In this document: positions 22,303-31,962 of the stretch, in pieces
How positions within the stretch are numbered: position 1 is the stretch's first letter
Layout of the letters: each line of letters opens with the position of its first letter
Assembly (NCBI GenBank): GCA_030068145.1
Contig: JAPJBO010000447.1
Span: 1-64,000, forward strand
From: Diplonema papillatum
Lineage: Eukaryota > Euglenozoa > Diplonemea > Diplonemida > Diplonemidae
Length of the DNA: 64,000 nt
Direction: 5' to 3'
Notes under the pieces: model-generated
Told to the model about the DNA's origin: nothing
The model's database searches: none
What the model saw: the letters and a program-made list of their open reading frames with translations, nothing else
Program-made: the position numbers and the translations under genes

Positions 22303-24136
22303 TAGGTGTTTAATTCAGCTAATCCCGAGCAAAGCCCCGGCAGGAGCGCGGATCTCCACCAAACCGGATCAGTCATTTGTTTCTCCCGCCCGCCCACCCG
22401 AAGAAAATAATGACATGAGACGTTGCACGGTTAGACGGCATGAGAGGGGGGTCGAGTGGAAAGCTCTGGTTCGCTCACTCGCGGGGTTGCCCGAGGTCGT
22501 GCCCCTGACCTCCTTCCGTGTAATGCCGTGCAGGGTGCTTCCTGAATCTCTCTCATCAGGAAGCCGCGGCCGGCCGAGGAAGACTACAAGCGTTTTCGCA
22601 GCGTGGCGGCAGAGCTAGGAGCGGGGCCCCGCGAACGGGGTCCCGCCCCGAGCAGGGACGGTGCCAAGGACACACCGCCCCGGTCTCCGCCCGGTCAGCG
22701 AGCAAGGAGACGGACTCTGCAGAGGGCAGCGCTTAAGAGGTCCCTCAGTCGGAACTCAGCCGAGGTGGCCCGCAGGGCCATGCGGGCCCGTTACACGACG
22801 GTGGGCTCGAAGGCCACATACGACTCGAACACGGCCGGGTACGTGTCGTGGTGGTAGTAGCATGGGCTGAGCCTCTCCCAACCACGGTGGAGAGGTTGGA
22901 GGAGTTCGGCGGTCACCTGCTGCTGATGGGCGACGACGGGGCAGCTCACATTGCAGAGAACAAAGCCGCGGGGTTGTGTTCTCGATGACCCGCTGAATAT
23001 CGTGGGTAGAATGATGGCCGTCCTCGGGAAGGAGTCGCCGGACCCACAGCAGGCGGAGCCGCTGGGCGTGAAGGAGTTCAGGACGACTTTTGATGCCATC
23101 CGGACTACGGGCGACTACGGCGCTGCCCGGATTCTGGGCGATCCGCGCAGAGGACGGCACTCTAAATGGAGGACGGCTCAGGGTCGAGTGGCGCATGGCG
23201 AAGGGCAAGAGGAACGCATGCGGTACTTGACGTTCAAGGCCATCAATTTGGTGCCTTCGCTCACGCTTTCCGGCCCAGCACCGTCCTCCATCCGCTTCTG
23301 CCCGTCGAGGTGTTCACCCTCCTGAAGCGCTTGGCCGGGTCAAGTCAGCTCCTGTGCCCCAACTGCGGGTACCGCTCATTCAGGGAGGCACTCTGCGATA
23401 CAAGGACACAGCGGGGACTCTTCGCCGTTATTAACGGGATGTCGGCGGGGGAGTCCAGGAAGGAGACCCGCGTACACACACACGACGCAGCGCCAGGGTC
23501 GGTGGTTGCTGCACACTGCTGAAGGCGGGGAGGGGTGATGCAGGTTTGCGAGCTGGGGGACTGGGCGTCGGAGGACGTGGTGAGGTTGTACGGGGAGAAG
23601 CACACGCGCGATCCGTAGTGCGTAGAGACGGTCCGGTTTTACAACCCGGTGCGACTAGCTCATTGCTACGCCGCACCCTCGTAGGTCGGTCCTCCTCGGG
23701 ATTCATATGAAGCTCCCCGCGCCCCACCCGTTCTTCTCTCCCCACTTCCCCGCAGTGGATCAAGGTTAGTCTCCCTGGCTTGCTGAGCTTGACCGGCGGA
23801 GGGATAATCCCAGAGTCCCGCGAGGCGAATGCGAGCAGCCAGGCATCGTGAGCCGGCCCGCCGCAGCCAGTTGTGATAGATTAAAGCCAACTCAGGCCTT
23901 CGCCAGTTGAGCTGTGACTGATGCGGTAGCCAGGAGGACCGATCTCCCCAACTGAGGCAGCCGCCGGGCAGCCAACTTCGCCGGTCAGCTCGTTCCCAAG
24001 GTACCAGCAAGCCAGCTAAGGAGAGCTAACCGTGAATGATCCTTTGGTAGGTATGACATGAATTAAACGGATGTTAAATTGGCGGATGGAGAAGGAACAA
24101 CGGCTCCGAGTGACTCTCTCCAAGGAGGCAATTTAA
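22303..24136 (+). mobile_element. DIRS-like element copy 2 (short)
   Basis: Shares its first 82 bp and last 335 bp with copy 1 but is only 1.8 kb long and lacks the satellite. After its end, the sequence CGAACTTTAACTC resembles the tail of element B, so it may have inserted beside an old B tail. Confidence 0.55.
22740..23600 (+). pseudogene. Decayed coding remnant, possibly tyrosine recombinase
   Basis: Reading across frames, a segment with ARYTTVGSKATYDSN is followed by a P-L-P-T-T-V-E-R-L and G-G-H-L-L pattern and then Ala-rich text. This recalls the N-terminal half of DIRS or Crypton tyrosine recombinases. Stops and frame changes show it is dead. No catalytic R-H-R-Y set is visible, so the identity is weak. 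Confidence 0.25.
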
Positions 24137-24479
24137 ACGAACTTTAACTCCAAACGCAAACACGAAGTCGAAAGTCAACGGACTGACTGTCCACTGTCAG
24201 AAACAACCTCTCTAAAAACCATGCTTGCCAAAGCAAGCAAGTAAAGTGGACACGAAAGAAGCCACCCCGTACGTATTAGTTTTAAGGGAAAAGTGCCTCA
24301 GGGGACTAGTCCCTATCTTGCATTACAATTCCTGGTAAGAATTTGCAAAAAAGTTGCTAAGTGCATTTCCCAGTACTTCCCAATGAAAATGTGCCCTTAG
24401 GGGACTAGTCCCCTAAGGGCAAACAATTTCATTGGACTTTTTGCCAGGGAAGTGTACTTAGCAAATTTTTAGCAAATTT
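24137..24479. other. Foldback repeat with 28-bp perfect palindrome
   Basis: The palindrome GCCCTTAGGGGACTAG plus its mirror occupies 24393-24420. Pairing continues outwards with small mismatches (CCAATGAAA with TTTCATTGG, then TTGCTAAGT with ACTTAGCAA), giving an inverted repeat of about 130 bp. A related GGGGACTAGTCCC word lies at about 24301-24313. No gene is seen. Confidence 0.65.
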
Positions 24480-24879
24480 TCGGAAATTTTCAGATTTTCC
24501 GGATTTTTCGGATTTTGGCCTATTTTCGCCGATTTTGCCAGATTCTGGCCATTTTCGGCCATATTTGCCGATTTTTCCAGATTTTCCAGATTTTGGCAGA
24601 TGTTGGCCATATTTGCGGCCATTTTTGCCGATTTTTCCAGATTTTGACCAATTTTGCCGATTTTTCCAGATTTTGGCAGATTTTGGCCATTCTTGCCGAT
24701 TTTTCCAGATTTTCCCGATTTTGACCATTTTTGGCCATTTTTGCCGATTTTCCAGATTTTGGCCATTTTTGCCCAATTCTGCCGATTCTTCCACATTGTG
24801 GCTATTTTTGCCGATTTTTCCAGATTTTCCAGATTTTGACCATTTTTGGCCATTTTTGCCGATTTTCCAGATTTTGGCC
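24480..24879. repeat. AT-rich GATTTTCCAGATTTTGGCC tandem repeat
   Basis: A degenerate short-period repeat built from GCCGATTTTTCC, AGATTTTGGCC and ATTTTT. It is free of stops in some frames and gives Phe/Pro/Asp-rich or Lys/Asn-rich nonsense proteins. It joins directly to the lectin fragment that follows. Confidence 0.85.
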
Positions 24880-25293
24880 TCGCTTCTCGTGTTTCCGGAC
24901 AACGTCTCGTCTTCGTCTTCTCTGATGAAAACTTGCGACTCAACAGCCTCCGTTATCAAGCTTGGGGCACTGGGCCAGGAGCCCAGCACAGGGAGTAATC
25001 TGGGCTCAAGCGTTTCAAGCTTCCAGGCTTCTTGTCAAGTCAAGAGGTTGACGAGCATCTTACCGTCAGCTCCCCAGACTGCAGGACGGCAGAAGCGGCA
25101 CCGGACAAAGCGCAATAACAAATGTACACCAAGCACTTCAAGCGCTTCACACTTCTTGGTTCCCCAGCAGCAAGAAGGGCACCCGAACACGTGCAGCTCG
25201 GCGACCCCGGCTCTGAGTACCGAAAGACAGGATCAGCTGTCATTGGCACCGCGTGACAGACCCAGTACCAGATCCTCAAGCACCCACTCGTAG
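24880..25293 (+). pseudogene. Orphan 3' fragment of a lectin gene (L1/L3 tail type)
   Basis: From CTTCTCGTGTTTCCGG onwards this matches the last 135 or so codons of L1, including the stop, and continues into the same 3' flank. No ectodomain or membrane part is present, and the left side is the AT-rich repeat. It is a relic of a lost or rearranged copy between L2 and L3. Confidence 0.85.
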
Positions 25294-25767
25294 TTTCCGT
25301 CATGCTCGTGTTGCCTGCTGGCTAGTTTGATCTCGCACGCGGCGAAGCGAGTTCTGCATGGAAGAGAGGTTTGCGCCAAACATGCTCTGACCTTGTGGTG
25401 GCACCAGTGTCTTGTGGGGAGAAAACAAAGAGACGGCAAACGACGGTGCCACGGCATGATTTGGCAGCCGCTGCTAAACGAAAGTGCTCAAGCCGAAAAC
25501 TGTTTTGTACGCGAGTTTGTGCTGGGTCCAAACAACCAACAAGAGCCTCGAAAGGTTCTACTATCGACGAGATACCTTTTGGGGTCTTCGTTGATGCCTG
25601 GAACTCGTGTCGATGAATTGACAGAACTTCACGTGCTGCGGTTGGTAGCCTTCCGCGTGTTCTGCTTCTTCTGCTGGCTTATGCTCAAAAAGAAAGAAAG
25701 GAACGCTAACCCAAACAACTTCCGTCGGTAGAGAAAACTTGCCTAAAGAAATCAACTGCCTTCGGGT
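25294..25767 (+). other. Duplicated 3' flank after the orphan fragment
   Basis: Nearly identical to 8091-8566 and 29278-29750. The match ends at GGGTAGG, where the sequence jumps to a short unique stretch ending in an A run (25797-25807). Confidence 0.75.
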
Positions 25768-26418
25768 AGGCTAGTCTGACAATAGTTGTCGTCGGGGGAA
25801 AAAAAAAGTTCAGCTCTCCCACCTCCCTTGACCAACCAGACTCACACCGCAGTCCTGTCTGCAGACACTGAGGTTCCGCGCTGATGACAGTCCGCCTTAT
25901 GTTTCCGTGGCTTAAAGGACCGAAACACGGTGTTGAGCACATACCCATTCCAAGCACGTTCTTGCAATCCCACCTCCCTTGCCCACGCTCGGTTCCCCGA
26001 GATGAGGCAATTATTCAATACATTCCCTTCCGCTAAACCTGTTCTTACTTCTCCCTTTCTTGGCAGTCTTCGTCAGGGAAAACGCACCTTCAAGTAGCGG
26101 GAGAAGAGACACTTGCAAAAAGTCTCTTCCGCCATTCGAAGGTGTCTCCGCCCACTGGAGACACGGCGGAATACGCACCCAAAAAGTATGCGACCTGCAA
26201 ATGACCTACTGAGGGGTGTCTCCCGCTACGTGCAAGTGTCTTGAGCCATTCGAAAGTGTCCCCAGCAAGAAGTGAGAGACACATCCAGACGACAACGGGA
26301 TCACGCCTGAGGAAACGGTTGTGATACCCTCGCGAAGGGTGGTAACACCACCCACCTGCTTTAGCGGTTCTGCTCACGAAAACACGTCTTTTACAAGTGG
26401 GATGGGAAGGTATTCGGT
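25768..26418 (+). promoter_or_regulatory. Upstream and leader region of L3
   Basis: From 25808 it matches the upstream regions of L2 and L4. The B tail found there is replaced here by about 40 unique bases. An inverted pair, GTGTCTCC (26142-26149) and GGAGACAC (26157-26164), sits inside a set of GAGACAC-like words. CCATTCGAA followed by GTGTC occurs twice. The leader lacks the 190-base block of L2 and L4. Confidence 0.5.
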
Positions 26419-29277
26419 ATGAAACATGCAGCAGCGGTTTGCTTCCTCTTGCTGACGCCTGTCGTCCGCGCCCAATCATGCACAGATGATACAGTATGCA
26501 GCGGAGGAGACTGCGACGGCGGGTTCTGCACAGTGCCAGACGTCCGGTGGAGCCACGGCTTTCGCGCCCTTGACTTCTTCGTTGTTAAGTCTCCCACGAC
26601 AAACGTCGACAGCGCCGCCCGAAGGTGTGGGTACATCGCACCGAACGGCAGGCTCGCACGCGTGTTGTACGAAGTCGAGGACATCCGCTTGATGACTTTA
26701 TTCAATGTGCGGCACATTCTCTTGGATGGTTCTGATGCTGCCGAAGAAGGAGTATGGAGGTGGAATGACGGCATCGTGTACTTCAGAAGGGACGGAAACG
26801 TCTGTGAACAAGCATATTGCGGTTGGGATCTGTCGCGTATTTCTGACCATAGTGGTGTGAGCGGTGAACATTACATGGCATATTTCAGTGGCGTGTGGAA
26901 TGACGTCCCCGATGGCACCTTTTGGTATTTCTGCGAGGTGCCTTGCACGGCGGATTCAGAGTGTGAAGTCCCGAACGCAAATGAAATAATGTACTGCTCT
27001 GTTCAAGGTCGTTGTGAATACTTTTTTGTCGATGCTGGACCAAACATCACATTCGCTGTCTCTCAGAATCCAGCCATCCGTGACGGAGCGGATAGTGGCT
27101 GCCAGGATTTGACTTACGGAGGAAGGACGGGCCGTCTTGCACGCGTGGTGAACGTCGATGAGGAGTATCGGCTTGTTGCTCTGAAAGGGGGAGTCGACAC
27201 AGCCGTTTGGATGGATGGAGTTCGATCGGGATCTGGCACCCCGTGGACGTGGAGCTCTGGTGAACACTTTTCGGGGAGCTCCGGTTGTCTGCAGGAGTAC
27301 TGCAATTGGATCGGGGGTGACGCTCCGAGCGATGCAAGCCTTGGCGCCACGGCGGCTTACCTTGTCATGAACACCACCGGTGTTTGGTCACCCGCTGAAA
27401 GTGGGGACGCGTTTACGTACTTGTGCGAGTTCCCGTGTACGGGAACAAGTGACTGCGCAGCTGGGGAATGCGATGCTTTAACAGGTCGTTGCCGTGACCC
27501 GACTGTGGCACCTCCTACAACGGTACCTTCGACATCAGCACCATCGACGATAGCACCTCTAACATTAGCACCACAGACAACAGCACCTCCAACATCTGCA
27601 CCGTCAATACCAATCACCGGGACTCCGCAAACGCATGTGCCCACACTTCTCCCATCAACGTTCCTAAGTCTAACGCTCTCACCGCAGGCCCTTGGCGCGG
27701 CGATCGGTAAAAACCATTCAGGGTCTCTTGTTGCATCGAATGCGGGACAGACCGTACTGGCTTTGACTTTGTTGTCGGGAGCGGCTTCCTCATCCTTGTC
27801 AGCAGGGCGTGTTGTTCTGGTCTCGGGCAGGTGTTTTGACGATGCGCGTGATCTTACGCTTGTTGTATCGCCGACTAGGCTGAAGCTTTCTGGCTCCAAC
27901 GGCAGCCTATCCGGGTGTATTGTGGGCAGCGTCGGTATTCTACTTGTGGCGATGGTGCTACGGCTGGTAGTTGTAAAGTTGTGCCTCGGCGCAGCAATGC
28001 GGTCTTTGATCAAGTTCGTCACGAAATCGGATGGGGCTGACAGCCTGGCAAGAAATGCAGTCAGCCTTTCCGCTTGGTCGTTGGTGATCTTCTTGACATT
28101 GTATCAAAGCTTCTGCGTGTGTGGCGTGAGGTTGTTGTTGCTCGCGGAAGGTATTGAAGATGTCCTTCTGGGGTCCGTCTCGGTTGTGAGTGTGTTGGTA
28201 ATGCCCATTATCGGGTTACGGATCATTCAGTCCATCGTTCCACGAGGCAAGGCCATCTACGTCATCGATCCCGTTGTCAGCCGTTTGGACTGGCTAATTG
28301 GGAAGGGGGAATGGATCTCTGTCAATGAGCGATGCGTCGAACACCATGGCAGCCTCTTCCGACCGTTCGTTCCTGAGGCGGTGTTTTTCTCACTCATATT
28401 TGAATGCTTTCTGGGTTTGTGCTTGGCTGTCATCACCGGTATAAAAACCAAGACTTGGACCCAGTGCGGATACAAGAAGCTGGCACTCTTGGTGGCTCAG
28501 GTTTTACACTTGTCGCAAGTGGTGGTGCAAAGGCCCTACAGGCAGCGATTTGTGGGGGCAATGGAGCTCATCGTTGGAGTTTTCGTGTGCACAGGGCTCA
28601 GCCTGGCTGCAGGATCATGTTTTGCTGAGGATCCGCCTACTCACTGGGGAAGTACCGCAAGCGACAACGTCATGTTGTTTGCGGCGGTCGCCCTCCTGTT
28701 CAGGGTCATCGTGTGTGCGATTGGAGCTGCGGTGGTAGTTTCCACCGGTCGGCGGTCCAGATTAGCTTGTTCTCTCAAACGAAGCTGCAACTTGGAGTCG
28801 GCCATCTCAACCTCACTTGATGCGCAGGAAGATGCCTCAGGCAAAGAACCGAACTTGGCTTCTCTTCTCGTGTTTCCGGACAACGTCTCGTCTTCGTCTT
28901 CTCTGCTGAAAACTTGCGACTCAACAGCCTCCGTTATCAAGCTTGGGGCACTGGGCCAGGAGCCCAGCACAGGGAGTAATCTGGGCTCAAGCGTTTCAAG
29001 CTTCCAGGCTTCTTTTTGTCAAGTCAAGAGGTTGACGAGCATCTTACCGTCAGCTCCCCAGACTGCAGGACGGCAGAAGCGGCACCGGAAAAAGCGCAAT
29101 AACAAATGTACACCAAGCACTTCAAGCGCTTCACACTTCTTGGTTCCCCAGCAGCAAGAAGGGCACCCGAACACGTGCAGCTCGGCGACCCCGGCTCTGA
29201 GTACCGAAAGACAGGATCAGCTGTCATTGGCACCGCGTGACAGACCCAGTACCAGATCCTCAAGCACCCACTCGTAG
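26419..29277 (+). CDS. L3: two-CTLD lectin with very short stalk
   Basis: Predicted 952-residue paralogue. It has the signal peptide MKHAAAVCFLLLTPVVRA, then an A+B CTLD pair (residues about 40-360), a stalk of only about 45 residues, hydrophobic segments from about 497 to 780, and the L1-type Ser-rich tail. It is a mosaic. Most of the membrane region follows L2, a short tract around 28500-28535 follows L1 (HLSQVVV), and from about 28775 to the stop and beyond it follows L1. One extra codon in the tail (near 29013) separates it from L1. This indicates recombination or gene conversion among the copies. Function is predicted as for L1. Confidence 0.85.
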   Translation: MKHAAAVCFLLLTPVVRAQSCTDDTVCSGGDCDGGFCTVPDVRWSHGFRALDFFVVKSPTTNVDSAARRCGYIAPNGRLARVLYEVEDIRLMTLFNVRHILLDGSDAAEEGVWRWNDGIVYFRRDGNVCEQAYCGWDLSRISDHSGVSGEHYMAYFSGVWNDVPDGTFWYFCEVPCTADSECEVPNANEIMYCSVQGRCEYFFVDAGPNITFAVSQNPAIRDGADSGCQDLTYGGRTGRLARVVNVDEEYRLVALKGGVDTAVWMDGVRSGSGTPWTWSSGEHFSGSSGCLQEYCNWIGGDAPSDASLGATAAYLVMNTTGVWSPAESGDAFTYLCEFPCTGTSDCAAGECDALTGRCRDPTVAPPTTVPSTSAPSTIAPLTLAPQTTAPPTSAPSIPITGTPQTHVPTLLPSTFLSLTLSPQALGAAIGKNHSGSLVASNAGQTVLALTLLSGAASSSLSAGRVVLVSGRCFDDARDLTLVVSPTRLKLSGSNGSLSGCIVGSVGILLVAMVLRLVVVKLCLGAAMRSLIKFVTKSDGADSLARNAVSLSAWSLVIFLTLYQSFCVCGVRLLLLAEGIEDVLLGSVSVVSVLVMPIIGLRIIQSIVPRGKAIYVIDPVVSRLDWLIGKGEWISVNERCVEHHGSLFRPFVPEAVFFSLIFECFLGLCLAVITGIKTKTWTQCGYKKLALLVAQVLHLSQVVVQRPYRQRFVGAMELIVGVFVCTGLSLAAGSCFAEDPPTHWGSTASDNVMLFAAVALLFRVIVCAIGAAVVVSTGRRSRLACSLKRSCNLESAISTSLDAQEDASGKEPNLASLLVFPDNVSSSSSLLKTCDSTASVIKLGALGQEPSTGSNLGSSVSSFQASFCQVKRLTSILPSAPQTAGRQKRHRKKRNNKCTPSTSSASHFLVPQQQEGHPNTCSSATPALSTERQDQLSLAPRDRPSTRSSSTHS

Positions 29278-30327
29278 TTTCCGTCATGCTCGTGTTGCCT
29301 GCTGGCTAGTTTGATCTCGCACGCGGCGAAGCGAGTTCTGCATGGAAGAGAGGTTTGCGCCAAACATGCTCTGACCTTGTGGTGGCACCAGTGTCTTGTG
29401 GGGAGAAAACAAAGAGACGGCAAACGACGGTGCCACGGCATGATTTGGCAGCCGCTGCTAAACGAAAGTGCTCAAGCCGAAAACTGTTTTGTACGCGAGT
29501 TTGTGCTGGGTCCAAACAACCAACAAGAGCCTCGAAAGGTTCTACTATCGACGAGATACCTTTTGGGGTCTTCGTTGATGCCTGGAACTCGTGTCGATGA
29601 ATTGACAGAACTTCACGTGCTGCGGTTGGTAGCCTTCCGCGTGTTCTGCTTCTTCTGCTGGCTTATGCTCAAAAAGAAAGAAAGGAACGCTAACCCAAAC
29701 AACTTCCGTCGGTAGAGAAAACTTGCCTAAAGAAATCAACTGCCTTCGGGTAGGGTTATTCTAATCCCCGAAGTTCAGGAAATCCCGGTTAAAAAGTCAA
29801 CATGGCCAGAAGAATTTTTCCCCCGCTGCGCGTGGAAAAAAAAGGTGTGAGTGACAGTGCGCTTGAAACTCCGGTACTCCGGCAGTCTCACAAAAATGTT
29901 ACAACTAATATCGTTCCGCATAGTTGCGCATAGTTGTTTGGGCTGTTGTCGATTCATCGTGGGAATGCTAAGCGCGTAACGAACCACTCTCTAGGAAGGT
30001 GTTGGGCACCGGATTCAAAGGAATCAGACAACAAAAGTTGCGCATAGTTGTTTGGGCTTTTCTGCATAGTTGCGCATAGTTGTTTGGGCTGTTCCGCATA
30101 GTTGCGCATAGTTGTTTGGGCTGTTTGCGCATTATATATAGGGGGTTTTGCGTGAAAAATTGCGAGATTGAAAACTGGGGAGGTTTGGTCGATGTGCACT
30201 ACCCCTCGGACTGAGTTGGGCAGGGTTGTTGGGAGCCTTGATGGGAATCATCTCCCCTGATATACAGCCGCGCCGTTGAAAAAGGATGAGAGGAGCAGCG
30301 CGCACCCAACTGGAACTGTGCGCACTG
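29278..30327 (+). other. Duplicated 3' flank of L3
   Basis: A near-identical copy of 8091-9150, including the GCGCATAGTTG minisatellite with fewer units (about 29915-30125). It ends exactly where the 3.2-kb segment of the first copy begins. Confidence 0.75.
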
Positions 30328-30740
30328 GACTTCTCAAAAGTTTGTCGTCCATACAAGGGACTTTCTTCAAAAGTTTGTCGTCCATACAAGGGACTTTTCA
30401 AAAGGTTGTCGTCCATACAAGGGACTTTTCAAAAGGTTGTCGTCCACACAAGGGACTTTTCAAAGGTTTGTCGTCCATACAAGGGACTTTTTTGAAAGTA
30501 CGGCGTCCATATAAGGGTAGGTTCTCCATACAAGGTATTTTTGAACTTCCGCCGTCCATATAAGGTACCAAAGATGTCTGTCCATACAAGGTCCCTTCTG
30601 AGAATGTGTGTGTCCATGATATAAGGGTACTTATTCAGAATCTTCTGTCCATACAAGGGCATTTTGCAAAACCTGGTGTCCATACAAAAGGCCCTTTCAG
30701 AAACTAGGGAGCCCATACAAAGGTTTATTCCAAAGGTTCG
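30328..30740 (+). repeat. 31-bp minisatellite, second copy
   Basis: Same GTCGTCCATACAAGGGACTT array as at 12383-12780, with slightly different unit number and spacing. Confidence 0.9.
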
Positions 30741-30777
30741 GCTCCGGAGAAGGAACTTTGTCCAAAAAAAACCTTAT

Positions 30778-31128
30778 TTTAGGACGGAAACAACCCGCAC
30801 CACGTGAAGCACCGCAAGTGCCGCGAAATCCAAGCACCACACTGCGAGAAAATACATATAAACGCGGACAACAGACCGGTACGGGCTACAAGGCAACCCC
30901 TGCTCAACTTGTAGAACGTGGGCCCAAGACTACACTCCACGAAGGAATGTACTTGGTGTCGGTCACAAACAGTCCCGGAAATGGCTAGCCATAACCCATA
31001 ACGAAAGCGTGCACTAAATATACAACCCTTAACCACAGCCCTTTCTTGCTCTAAGAGAACCCATTCATGAACGGTCACACGGAGACCCTAAAACCCCGGA
31101 ATTTCAAGCGAACTTTAACTCTAAAAAA
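30778..31128 (+). mobile_element. Truncated tail of retroelement B (copy 2)
   Basis: Near-identical to 12830-13181. It was carried by the segmental duplication and is not an independent insertion. Confidence 0.6.
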
Positions 31129-31962
31129 GTTCAGCTCTCCCACCTCCCTTGACCAACCAGACTCACACCGCAGTCCTGTCTGCAGACACTCAGGTTCCGC
31201 GCTGATGACGGTCCGCCTTATGTGTCCGTGGCTTAAAGGACCGAAACACGGCGCAGACGGGACCAGTGCGGTGTTGAGCACATACCCATTCCAAGCACGT
31301 TCTTGCAATCCCACCTCCCTTGCCCACGCTCGGTTCCCCGAGATGAGGCAATCACTCAATACATTCCCTTCCGCTAAACCTGTTCTTACTTCTCCCTTTC
31401 TTGGCAGTCTTCGTCAGGGAAAACGCACCTTCAAGTAGCGGGAGAAGAGACACTTGCAAAAAGTCTCTTCCGCCATTCGAAGGTGTCTCCGCCCACTGGA
31501 GACACGGCGGAATACGCACCCAAAAAGTATGCGACCTGCAAATGACCTACTGAGGGGTGTCTCCCGCTACGTGCAAGTGCCTTGAGCCATTCGAAAGTGT
31601 CCCCAGCAAGAAGTGAGACACAACCAGACGACAACGGGATCCCGTAGCACCACGCCTGAGGAAACGGTTGTGATACCCTCGCGAAGAGTGGTAACACCAC
31701 CCAGCTGCTTTAGCGGTTCTGCTCACGAAAACACGTCTTTTACACGTGCGTTGCGAGTTGTTCTTCTGTGTCCAACGTACGACGGTGCAAATCAAGACAG
31801 GCGTGGCACCGGGAACAGACACATGCAAACTGTGCTTTGGTCATGTGCTCCTCTCCCCTTCGTTCCGATTCCTGCCTTGCAAAGGACAAAACGACAATTC
31901 CCGGACCTGCAGCAATTTGTTCACCCATTGGACACAGGGAGGGGGATGGGAAGGTATTCGGT
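31129..31962 (+). promoter_or_regulatory. Upstream and leader region of L4
   Basis: Near-identical to the L2 upstream region, including the 190-base leader block with GTGCGT and CACAG borders. It also has the inverted GTGTCTCC/GGAGACAC pair (31482-31505). Confidence 0.5.

Noticed and set aside
24429-24989. Lys/Asn/Gly-rich 186-codon minus-strand frame
   Set aside because: Translation of the AT-rich tandem repeat plus the antisense of the lectin fragment.
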